This document shows, piece by piece, positions 1-11,200 of a DNA stretch of 64,000 nt. The notes beneath the pieces were generated by a model, which saw only the letters and a program-made list of their open reading frames with translations, was not told the DNA's origin and made no database searches. Positions within the stretch are counted from its first letter, which is position 1; each line of letters opens with the position of its first letter. Source of the stretch: Eutreptiella sp. 'Long Island Sound 2002' (Eukaryota > Euglenozoa > Euglenophyceae > Eutreptiales > Eutreptiaceae); the NCBI GenBank assembly GCA_964036045.1, contig OZ038397.1, forward strand, positions 19,407,742-19,471,741, given 5' to 3'. Both the position numbers and the translations under genes were made by a program.

Positions 1-31
1 CAGTTTTGAGCATGAATGGAATGCCCCCGTG

Positions 32-32
<1 letters not shown>

Positions 33-89
<57 letters not shown>

Positions 90-110
90 ACACCCACACA
101 CCCACACACA
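33..110. repeat. (CA)n microsatellite
   Basis: An uninterrupted CA run from 33 to about 86 passes into CCCACA variants to 110. It opens reading frames of His-Thr repeats that are not genes. Confidence 0.97.
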
Positions 111-477
111 TCATCTCGCCAGCCTCTGCTGGACCGCGGATGACCCCTGGATTGTCAGGATCCGCAACCACCTCTCCATCCTCTCCAGCTTGCTTGCCCT
201 ATTCTTCTCGTTTCTCGCAGGGGGTTAGGACGATGGAATGGGGACCCGGACCCCATCACCCCCCCCCCTCCCCCAACCCAAGGGCTCTGCTTCAAGTTTT
301 ATTCCGACAGGTGGGAGACCCCCCCAACCCCCCTCCCTCCCCCTTCCCCGAGACCCTCCCCCCCCTCAGCTCTCGGTCACATGAAAGATAGGGCTGTGGG
401 GACATTTCTCAGCGGCACCAAGACATTTTTCTTGGGCGCCTGCAGTGCCCATTGAGGAGGGTCGCGTTGCGATCAAC

Positions 478-1529
478 ATCACAGCGGGGGGGAGAATCAG
501 AAGTGGCCCACAAGTGGGCAAGGTGGCTACATAACCCCTGCCGCCTGGGGGGTCCCCACCGCTTCACAGCGGGGGACAAAATCAGAGGTGGCTCACAAGT
601 GGGCAAGGTGGCTACATAACCCCTGCCGCCTGGGAGGTCCCCACCGCTTCACAGCGGGGGGCAGAATCAGAGGTGGCTCACAAGTGGGCAAGGTGACTAC
701 ATAACCCCTGCCGCCTGGGAGGTCCCCACCGCTTCACAGCGGGGGGCAGAATCAAAGGTGGCCCACAAGTGGGCAAGGTGACTACATAACCCCTGCCGCC
801 TGGGAGGTCCCCACCGCTTCACAGCGGGGGGCAGAATCAGAGGTGGCCCACAAGTGGGCAAGGTGGCTACATAACCCCTGCCGCCTGGGGGGTCCCCACC
901 GCTTCAGAGCAAAGGGTAGAATCACAGGTGGCCCACAAGTGGGCAAGGTGGCTACAGAACCCCTGCCGCCTGGGGTCCCCACCGCTTCACAGCGGGGGGC
1001 AGAATCAGAGGTGGCCCACAAGTGGGCAAGGTGGCTACATAACCCCTGCCGCCTGGGGGATCCCCACCGCTACACAGCGGGGGGCAGAATCAGAGGTGGC
1101 CCACAAGTGGGCAAGGTGGCTACATAACCCCTGCCGCCTGGGGGATCCCCACCGCTACACAGCGGGGGGCAGAATCAGAGGTGGCCCACAAGTGGGCAAG
1201 GTGGCTACATAACCCCTGCCGCCAGGGGGGTCCCCACCGCTTCAGAGCAAAGGGTAGAATCACAGGTGGCCCACAAGTGGGCAAGGTGGCTACATAACCC
1301 CTGCCGCCTGGGGGGTCCCCACCGCTTCAGAGCAAAGGGTAGAATCACAGGTGGCCCACAAGTGGGCAAGGTGGCTACATAAACCCTGCCGCCTAGGGTG
1401 TCCCCACCGCTTCACAGCGGCGGGCAAAATCAGAAGTGGCCCACAAGTGGGCAAGGTGGCTACATAACCCCTGCCGCCTGGGGGATCCCCACCGCTTGAG
1501 AGCCGGGGGCAGAATCAGAGGTGGCCCAT
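478..1529. repeat. 85-bp minisatellite, about 12 copies
   Basis: Units such as 841-925 repeat every 85 bp. Each unit holds two small inverted repeats, GCCCAC-AA-GTGGGC and CGCT-TCAC-AGCG. Units differ by a few substitutions, and a variant with GCTTCAGAGCAAAGGGTAG in place of the usual block recurs at 901, 1230 and 1325, indicating block duplication. Confidence 0.95.
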
Positions 1530-2076
1530 CATTCGTTTTGTCTTTGTTTCCGTCTGACTCCATGACAACTGAGTTGGCCACTGCCCAACAATTTTGCTGT
1601 TTTCTGCGCCAGGGCACATTCCGACGGGGGGGGGGGGGGGGCTGGACCCCCTCCCCCCCTCCTTCCCCCGCCCCACCCACCCGCTGCAGCATCGCTGCAG
1701 ACCCCTGAATCTACGCCCATCGGGGGCCGTAGGTTCTCTGCCGTGGGGCCAACGACAACACCAGTGCTCATTGGGTGCTTCGGGCGGTTCATTTACGCGT
1801 CTGTCGGAGTTCTGTGCTGCTTTTCCGACTCATGGGGAGTGGCCCACACATGTGCAGTCCAGGTGCTCCTGCGCGAATGTGGGATGCACGTGTACGACCA
1901 AACAACGCCCGAATCTGTGCCGGACCCCACCCCCTCTCCGGACTCTCCCCTGACGCAGCGGGTGTTTGGGTCCAAAACTGCCCCGCAAAGGGCCCTCCAT
2001 GTCGTTTCTCTGCTCTGTTCTCTCTTCTTTCGCCCGCTCACCACCGGCCGTGACTGCAACCGCCTGTCGCCCGCAG
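1530..2076. other. Intron or upstream sequence, nothing specific
   Basis: Pyrimidine-rich sequence with a poly-G tract near 1,626. It leads to the acceptor of the first exon seen; no other coding exon is convincing. Confidence 0.5.
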
Positions 2077-2217
2077 GTCACTCGCCACCTCCAGATCCTG
2101 CGCCACACTCTCTCCATTTTGGAAGCCCCGACTCTGCCTCAGGGTGATGCACCGAGTGTTGCCAACATGGCCTCCCGTGTCAATGCTCTGGAGGCCCTCA
2201 TGTCAACCCTCCCGAAG
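2077..2217 (+). CDS. Exon 1 seen: helical N-terminal segment
   Basis: Acceptor CCCGCAG at 2,070-2,076 and donor GTGCGT at 2,218 bound 47 codons in phase 0. The peptide is helical and leucine-rich (LQILRHTLSILEAP near the start, NALEALMSTLPK at the end) and continues in frame into the next exon (VTSQTSLQSLLHIIDY). Such helices commonly precede GAIN/REJ-type folds. No Met or signal sequence is present, so the gene begins upstream of the window. Confidence 0.7.
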
Positions 2218-5200
2218 GTGCGTCACCTTCTCGGCTCTGCCTCCTGCCTGCCCTGAGACTTGCTCTGCACAGACCAAGCCATTGCTTAGTGAGCTGAGGT
2301 GGGTGGCTGGGGCTTTACAGTCGACTTGTGACCTTCGAGGGTAGCGGTCCAGCATTGGGCAAAGGCGTCGCTTTCTGCAGTGCCGGGGGGATGGGGGATC
2401 AAGAATGTGCGAAATTTGGACTGGCGAGATTTAGTGCAAGAATTTCCCGGACACCCTTGGCTCGGATGTGTAAGAACTGGCACCCACGTTTGGCTGGGTC
2501 AGCTGTGGTTCAGCGTACGTTCCCCTGGAATGGTTGATGTTGGGTTGAGCGAGGGCGGCTTATCCCAGTGGCCTGTGTCTGCAGAGAACTCAGCTGTGTT
2601 CATAGTACAGCTCATGTCCGCCCATTTTGCCAGTGGCATTTAAGAATTTGGCAGCAAAGTTCGCCCCGCTGACTTCTCCCCTTCGCGCACCCCCCGCCCC
2701 AGTCTGCTTAGTACACCGCAATTGCTTCTGCGGCGGTCTGTAGGCAGGTACGCCAGTGGCACACGGCCCTAGACACCTCAACTGCGATTTCGCGTCGGCC
2801 GCATTGTCGTTTGGAGACGCCGGGGGGCAATTCTGTTTGATTCCTTGGCGGATTCTCTTGTGGAGACATGTACCACACTACTGGACAACTGCTGCTTTTC
2901 GATCAGCCTGGGGTTTGGGACGACGCTTGTAATGCTTGGCATTGGAAGCATTACAGCGGACAAATAATTTGGTGTGACACACAACACCACACTCAGCGCT
3001 GCAGCAGTGCTGAAAAAAGGGAAGCGCAATTGGGGTGCAACACAGCACAAAAAGGGACGCACAGTCGTGCTGCAGACGGTTCATGCAAAAGGGCGCACGA
3101 TGTTTTACTTTTGACCAGTAACAGTATTTGCCAGTTTCATAGATGGCAAGTAGTGCCTGTATGTGTAGATTGGGGAGTGACACTCCAAATGCACCAAGAG
3201 CTAATTCCCAGTTACAATATGCGTCTACCTTGCCCATTCCGCAGTATCTGCAGCAATCCATGGGTTGCACAGTGTACCAACACTCAGAGACGTCCCCCTT
3301 GAACTGGTCGCCACGTGTTTTATGGAGGTGCGCCCTAAAATCTTGGCGGCACTCCCCCTGTACACATCACAATGCCTGACCGCAAGCCATACACAACAGG
3401 GCACCATGAACTTTTACAGCGACATCCAAACATCCAGAAGTCCTCTGTGCCATACAAGTATTCCACTTTTGTGCTGGTTTTGCACTTTTTTTTTTGCATT
3501 TTGTGCATCTTCTTCCCCACACAGGTCAATCTCCATTCAATGTTTTCCATTGGAATGTCTGTGTCAGGTTATGTAAGACTACAACACTTTGACTGTTTTT
3601 TCAGTTTCGCAATGTTTGCTGCCATGCAAAGGGCCCTCGTCTGGTTTTCAAAATACTGGAATCCTGCTGATCATTGCATCCAGTACTCGGAAACATGCTG
3701 TTTTCGTCATCAACGCGGGCAATGCACTCATCACTTTTTGTTGCAGAATAGCCAAATGTTTGTTCGCGGCGCCAGTTTCCATGCAACACCCAATATTAGG
3801 GGTCTGGGAGTCCGCTGTGCGCACGTTGCACCAAATTTGTTCTTATTTACGCGCCCCTCCCCTTTGGGGGTTTACGGCTCTCTGTGCACCCCAAGGTAGG
3901 ACACACAGTGCACAGTGCACCCCAAGATAGGACACACAGTGCACAGTGCACCCCAAGATAGGACACACAGTGCACAGTGCACCCCAAGATAGGACACACA
4001 GTGCACAGTGCACCCCAAGATAGGACACACAGTGCACAGTGCACCCCAAGATAGGACACACAGTGCACAGTGCACCCCAAGATAGGACACACAGTGCACA
4101 GTGCACCCCAAGATAGGACACACAGTGCACAGTGCACCCCAAGATAGGACACACAGTGCACAGTGCACCCCAAGATAGGACACACAGTGCACAGTGCACC
4201 CCAAGATAGGACACACAGTGCACAGTGCACCCCAAGATAGGGCACACAGTGCACCCCAAGATAGGAGGAGGGGGGTTCTTCCTAGACCCCCTCCCCGCCC
4301 TTCCCCCCGCCAAAACCCTCCCCCCGCTCCCTCCTCTCCTCTCACAAATCCCTGGGACGGGGTCAGTCAACAATGGATTAGCAAAGGCAAATTTCTGCAC
4401 TGTGCCAAAGGCTGCTTTCAGAGGCTGCTGGTGCACCGCCCGGCCGACTGCTGGTGGTCCTTGGTCATGGCTGTCAACGGGGCCCACAACTCTCCACAAC
4501 CCGCCATATTGATTTGCAACCTCCTCCGTAACAACCCTCCACTGCCCAGCAGAACCTTAGCAACCCTCCACAACGCTCTACTACTGACCTCTACCCGCCA
4601 GGCCACCTCAACAACCCTCAACAAGATCCCCCTCAAAGACCCTGCACACCAGCCCTCAGCGCCCCTCTCACACCTGCACCACACAGCCGAACCGTCCAAA
4701 ACTTTCAACAAGCCTCCCTGACCACTCGCAATCCTCCACCACCCTTCCAAAAACCCCACAACCCGCCAGAAATGTCCACAACCCTCAAAGAGCCTCCAGT
4801 CCCCCACACCCCCTTTCCCCAGGCCCCTACCATCCCCCACAATCCTCAGTATTGTAAGTTGCTGCAAATGCATGCCGAATGCCCTCTGATCTCACCTCTA
4901 CCTATCCACAGGTGACCTCGCAAACCAGCCTGCAGTCCCTACTGCATATCATCGACTACACCGTCTACCACAACTCCCAGGCGCCGGCGGAGTCGTCGAT
5001 CCCCCTCCACAGCCTTCTTCGGCTCCTCGAGGGTCTGCAAGCCTGGCTCTCGCACGCGCACGCGGCAGACTGCGGTTTCAGCCGCCGCGACCTCGCAAGC
5101 CCGCACCTTGCCCTGCGTCTGCTGCGCGTCCACACAGATCATCTCCCGGCGAGTCTCTCTTTGCGGAACGCAACTGTGTGGCTTCCGCCCGCGCTGCGGG

Positions 5201-8200
5201 CGGAGGTCGCCGCCGGCGTGCAGGCCCCGGGTGGGATGGTGGACGTGGTGTTGCAGGTGGCCTCCGCGGCCCCTCCCCTGGTCACGGACCTGCTGACGCT
5301 GCACTTCTACGACACCGTCACGGCGCGTCCCATCGCCGTCGACGGGCTCACGGAGCCCGCCACGCTGGCGCTGCCCTTGCCCGCCCCTCCCCTGCCCTAT
5401 GCCCCAGTGGACCCGTGGTACCAGTGCGTCTACGAGGTCCGGGCGTCCAACGGCAGTTCTGGGGGCGGGTTCGCCCGTCTAACCGGCGTCCAGGAGTCGG
5501 TTGCGGACGGTTGGGCGGCGGACGGGGTCTGGCTGGTCGAGTCGGCGGCGGCCGCGTCGGCGCTGGTCTGCCAGACGACGCACCTGTCCACGTTCTCCGT
5601 GTCCACCGTGGCGCAGGTCACGGGCGTGTCCGGCTGCCCCCTGGACGCCCGGCCCGCCACCCTCTTCTGCCCGCAGCCCGCGTCCGATTCGCAGGTCGTC
5701 GTCCGCGGGCGCAACTTGGGGGCCGCCGGTGCCGCGGTCTCGCTAAGAACCGCCGACGGCGCGTGGGAGTGCCGCGAGGTGTCGCACGGAGGGCCCGCCG
5801 GGGCCGAAGAGGAGCTCCGGTGCTCGGGGCTCGTGGCCGCCGTCCCGGGCTCCGTCCCGGGGCCGCCCGACGCTGCCCCGTGGGCCTCCGTGACGGTCAC
5901 CACCGCCTTCGGGCAGGCCCACACGCTGGAGCGGGCGGTGCTGTTCGCCCCGGCCCCGCGGCTGTTCGGCTTCGCCCCCGCGTCGAACTGCGGGTACGCG
6001 GGCGCCGCCGCGCTCGCGGCCTGCCCCCCCGGCGGCGCGCGCTTCGCGGTCGTGGGCGCCGGCCTCCGGGGGTACGGCGCGACCGAGATCTGGGTGGGGG
6101 CCCTGCGGTGCCCGGACGTGGTGCACAACGCGACGCACGCCGAGTGCGCGGGGCTCGCGGGGCCCGGCGGGCGGGAGCTGCCGCTCCGCGTCGTCGTCGC
6201 TGGGACGCCGGCCGCGGCGCACGCCGGGGGCCTGACGGTGTCGTTCGTGGACCCGTGCGCCGCGAAGGCGGGGCGCTGGGCCGGGGCGGACTGCGACGAG
6301 TGTCAGCCCGGGTTCTGGGGCCGCGGCTGTCGGCAGCTCTGCCCCGGTGCGGCCGTGCCCCCCCCCGGCGCCGTGGTGAGCGCGTGCGGCGGCCACGGCA
6401 CCTGCGACGACGGGCTGAACGGCGCTGGGGTGTGCGCGTGCGACCGCACGGCCGTGACGGGGCACTGGGCTGGCGCCAACTGCAGCGACTGCGCGGACGG
6501 GTATTACGGTCCTGCGTGCACCCGTCGCTGTCCCGGACACTGGCCTGCGGCGGGGGAGCCGCAGGTGTGCCTGAACCGCGGGACCTGCGATGGCGGTGTA
6601 CGTGGGACAGGGGCGTGCGAGTGCGGCCCCGGATACGCCGGGCGCGCCTGCGACCTGCTGTGCCCGGCGGTGGGAGGAGCAGTGTGCAACGGCCACGGCG
6701 GGTGTGTTCCGACGGAGCACGCCGGCTTCGGCGCGTGTGTGTGCGCCGCAGACGCTGTGGTCGGTGTCTGGGCAGGGCACGGCTGCACCGTGTGTGCCGC
6801 CGGGTGGCTGGGGCCGGCGTGCCGCATCGCGTGCCCTGGGGCGGGCGTCGCCGGAGGCCGGCCTTGCTCTGGGCATGGCGCCTGCTCCCTGGCCCCCGAC
6901 AACGCCACCGCTGCGTGCGCCTGCGCTGCGGGATACGTGGGCGAGGCGTGTGCTGCTGCGTGCCCCCGGTCTCGGGATGGCGTGATCTGTGGGGGTCATG
7001 GCGTGTGCGGCTCGTTGCCGGACGCGGGCGCCGCCTGCGCGTGCGTTGCAGACCCGGCGACCGGGTTCTGGACAGGACCGGCGTGCGCCGCGTGCTCCGC
7101 CGGGTGGGCAGGCGGCGACTGCAAGCGGCCGTGCCCCCGGGACACCGCGACAGGCGCGGTCTGCGGGGCCCGCGGTGCGTGCGTGCGCGCCACAGGCGAG
7201 TGCCTCTGCGACGTGGGGCACTGCGGGCCCACGTGCGGCGTGTCGGGTGCGGCCTGCGGGGCGTTCCACTGCGGCCCCGGGCGGTACGGGCCGGGCTGCG
7301 CGCGCGTGTGCGACTGCGCGGCCAACGGCACGTGTCTGGCCGGCGTTCTGGGGTCCGGGACCTGCGTGTGCGACGCAGGGTGGGTGGGCGCCCGCTGCGA
7401 TGCCACGTGCGTTGGGGGGCCAGACAATGTGTGCGGCGGGCACGGGCGGTGCCTGGGGGACGGCGGCGGCTGCGATTGCGACGCCGGCTGGCGCATTGCC
7501 CCGTCGACGGGCGCGTGCGCACTGCAGTGCCCCGGCGTCCCCGCTGACCCCTGCAGCGGCCACGGCGTGTGCGGCGCGGCAGCCATGTGCACCTGCGACC
7601 CCGGCTACTTCGGCCCTGACTGCGGGCTGGAGTGCCCCGCAGACGCGGCGCTCAGGCCGTGCAGTGGGCACGGCGCATGCGACGCCGCCCGCGGGGGATG
7701 CGCATGCGCGCGCGACGCGGTGCGGGGCTACTGGGCTGGGCGGACGTGCAGCGTGTGCACGAACGGGCACGCCGGGCCCGACTGCACAGGGGCGTGCGTC
7801 GCCGGCGTCACGGTGCAGCGCGCCTGCGTCTGCGACGCCGGCTACTTCGGCGCCAACTGCTCCCACGCCTGCCCGGGACCGCCCGGGGACCCGTGCGGCG
7901 GCCACGGCACGTGCGACGACGGCGGCGCGGGCACCGGCCGCTGCACGTGCGACGCGGGCTACGCAGGGAGCTCCTGCGGCATGACGTGCCCGGGGGGCGT
8001 CCCCAACCCGTGCTCCGGCCACGGCACGTGCTCGGCCAAGGCCGGGACGTGCGTGTGCCAGCAGACCAGCCTGGGTCACTACGCGGGCCCCGCGTGCGAG
8101 CGGTGCCGCGTGCCGTACTTCGGCGCGAACTGCACCCTGCGCTGCCCCGACGGCCCCGACGGGCGGCCCTGCAGCGGCCACGGCACCTGCACGGCCTCCG

Positions 8201-11200
8201 CCAAGTGCTCGTGCTCCTGCAACAGCCTCGCGGGCTGCTGGGCGGGCGAGGCCTGCGACGCCTGCCGGCCCGGCCACTGGGGCCCAGCCTGCCGCCGCGA
8301 GTGCCCCGGCGGCGCCTGCAACCCCTGCGCCGGGCACGGGACCTGCAGCGACGGGCTCGAGGGGAACGGCACGTGCGCCTGCCAGTTCTCGGCGGCGCAC
8401 GGGTACTTCGTGGGCGCCGCGTGCGCCTCCTGCGTCGCCGGGTACTGGGGCCCGTCGTGCCGCGACGCGTGCCCCGGCGGCGCTGCGGCCCCGTGCAACG
8501 GCCACGGGGCGTGCAGCACGGGCCCCTCGGGCTCGGGGCTCTGCACCTGCGACAGCGGCCCGGACGCGGGGTACTGGGCCGGGTCGGCGTGCACGGAGTG
8601 TCAGCCCGGGTACTACGGCGCGGGCTGCGCCGGGACGTGCCCGGGGGCCGGCACCGTGGAGCTGTGCAGCGGCCACGGGGCCTGCGACGACGGGCCCGGG
8701 GGCGACGGCACGTGCGTCTGCGCGAACTGGTTCACGGGCGCCGTGTGCGCCATCGCCTGCCCGCGGGTGCAGGGCCGGGTGTGCAACGGGCACGGCGCGT
8801 GCGCGGCCGCGGCCGACGGGGGGGCGGAGTGCGCGTGCGCGTCCGGCACCGCGACCGGAGCGTGGGCGGGCCCCCTGTGCACCGCGTGCGCCGCGGGGCA
8901 CTTCGGCGCGGACTGCGCCGGGGAGTGCCCCGGGGGCAGCCGGCGGCCGTGCAGCCGCCACGGGGTCTGCGCCGACGGGGTCGCCGGCAACGGGACGTGC
9001 GCCTGCGCCCTGGGCTGGGCCGCCCCGGACTGCTCTGTCCCCTGCCCCGGGCCCGGCCCCAGTGGCCCTTGCTCTGGGCATGGCCTGTGCGACCCGGCGA
9101 CGGCCGTCTGCGTCTGCGAGGCCGGCAACGGCACGGGCCATTGGTCCGGGGACGACTGCGGGCGCTGCGCCGCAGGCTGGTCCGGGCCGGGCTGCGACGT
9201 TCGGTGCCCCACCGGGCCCCAGGGCGTCGTGTGCTCCGGCGCCGGGGTGTGCGGCGCCGGGGCGTGCCACTGCGACGCCGGACGGTGCGGCGTGGCCTGC
9301 GAGCGCGGCGGGGCGGCGTGCGACCCCCTCCGCTGCCCCAGCGGCTTCTGGGGGTCGCTGTGCGACGGGCTGTGCCCGGGGCTGGGCCTCGGCGGTGGGG
9401 TGCCGGCGTGCAGCGGCCACGGCGCCTGCGCCAACTCCCGCCTGAGCGCCGGCGAGTGCATGTGCGCCGCGGGCTGGTCGGGTCCGGACTGCGCCACGCC
9501 GTGCCCTGGCGCGCCGGCGTGTTCCGGGCACGGCAGGTGCGACGCGCGCGCGCACGGCTGCCAGTGCGAGCCCCGGTACGCCGGCCCCGCGTGCGACGTC
9601 GCGTGCGCCGGGGGCGTGGTGCAGCCGTGCAACGGCCACGGGGTGTGCGCCTCAGAGAGCGGGGGCGACGGGTCGTGCGCGTGCGACGTCGGTTACTTTG
9701 GGAGCGCATGCGATGGCGAATGCCCCGGCGGCGCCATGGACCCCTGCAGCGGCCATGGGCAGTGCTCCCCAGTGAATGGCACCTGCCGCTGCGCCACGCC
9801 CTGGGTGGGCGCGGACTGCGCGGACTGCGCGCCGGGCTGGTACGGCGAGGTCTGCCAGCAGCGCTGCGCCAATGGCCGCTCCGAGGCCCGCCTGTGCCTG
9901 TGCCTCCGCGGATGGTTCGGACCGGGGTGCGCATCGCAGTGCCCCGGCGGCTGGCAAGCCCCGTGCTCCGGTCACGGCGCATGCGACCCCGGGAGTGGGG
10001 CGTGCGCGTGCGACGTCGGCTGGCTGACAGCGCTTTGCGACCTGCCGTGCCCCGGGCTGGAGGAGACGGGGCTGCCATGCGCTGGCCACGGGCAGTGCGT
10101 GAACAGCACGACGTGCCGCTGCGCCCGCGACCCGGTCGAGGGGTATTGGAACGGGCCGACCTGTGAGACGTGCGTGCCCGGCTGGTTCGGCGCGACCTGC
10201 GATCGCACGTGCCCGCGGTCGCTTGGGGTGCCGTGCGGGGGCCACGGGACGTGCGACGCCGCGACCGAGACCTGCCAGTGCCATCGGGACCCGGGCCTGG
10301 GGTTCTGGGACGCCGCCGCCAACTGCACGGAGTGCGTCGCCGCGTACTTCGGGCCGGGGTGTGCCCGGGAGTGCCCAGGCGGCGCGTGCAACCCCTGCTA
10401 CGGGCACGGCACGTGCGACGACGGGGTCGGGGGCACCGGGCAGTGCGAGTGCGACCCGCGTTGGCGTGGCGCGGAGTGCCATCAGTGCGCTTTTGGCTGG
10501 TTCTCTCAGGTGTGGCCCCTCACGCCTTCGGGTCTTTCACCGTCCCGCCCCTGCTGCTGCCCCTTCACCCCCCCCCCCCCGTTTCCTGCCTGACTCCCCA
10601 TACGGGCTGTCCTTAGTAATCGCCCGTGCATAGTAATCCGGGGGGCGGGCGAGGGAACCGTCACTTTCTGTTTTGCAAATTTACGCAGAGGGTTGGATAC
10701 TGAGCTTCTCCGGTGCGTTTGCTGGCTGGCCAAGGTGGTATTGTTGGTGTATTGCTGCGCACTTCAGGTTTCCTGCATCCAAGGCACGCCACTGTCCCCC
10801 GTATCACGCAGAACACTTCAGTGTTTCGTAGTGGTCAGTCATGGATTAGGCAGAAAGACAAGGTGCCACGAGATGAAACGAAAGCCTTGTGCATGGATTG
10901 AAGCGGGAAGGAGCAAGCGGGTCATCGGGACCACAATTGTGCACGTCTTGACTGTCGTGGATTGGTCAAGAAAGTGCCTCTGTGGTCCCCCGGGATTCCT
11001 AGTCTCCCGCTGATCAGGCTCTTCTGCAGGACAAGCGCCCTGATGCCGGTGACGGTGCGGGCTGCAACGTGTGTAGCAGGAGTGGGTCGACGGCTGGTTA
11101 AGGTCACTCTCAATCTGCACCCCCCCAAAAAAAACACCAATAAGGCAGCAATGACAGCCAGGCCAACACGTGCTCAGCCGCGGTGTGTGTCAACAGATCC

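Noticed and set aside
115-228. Short hydrophobic frame after the CA repeat as an upstream exon or signal peptide
   Set aside because: No phase-compatible donor and it shares its frame with the microsatellite; cannot be linked to the exon at 2,077.
3843-4499. Minus-strand ORF of repeating GCTVHCVSYLGVH type
   Set aside because: It is only the translation of the 31-bp satellite.
5743-9639. 1,298-codon open frame on the minus strand opposite the EGF exon (also long plus-strand frames 5,178-7,547 and 7,632-10,166)
   Set aside because: High GC3 of the true frame removes stops from other frames; the peptides are Ala/Arg/Pro/Gly-rich without domains, while the chosen frame has a strict cysteine pattern.
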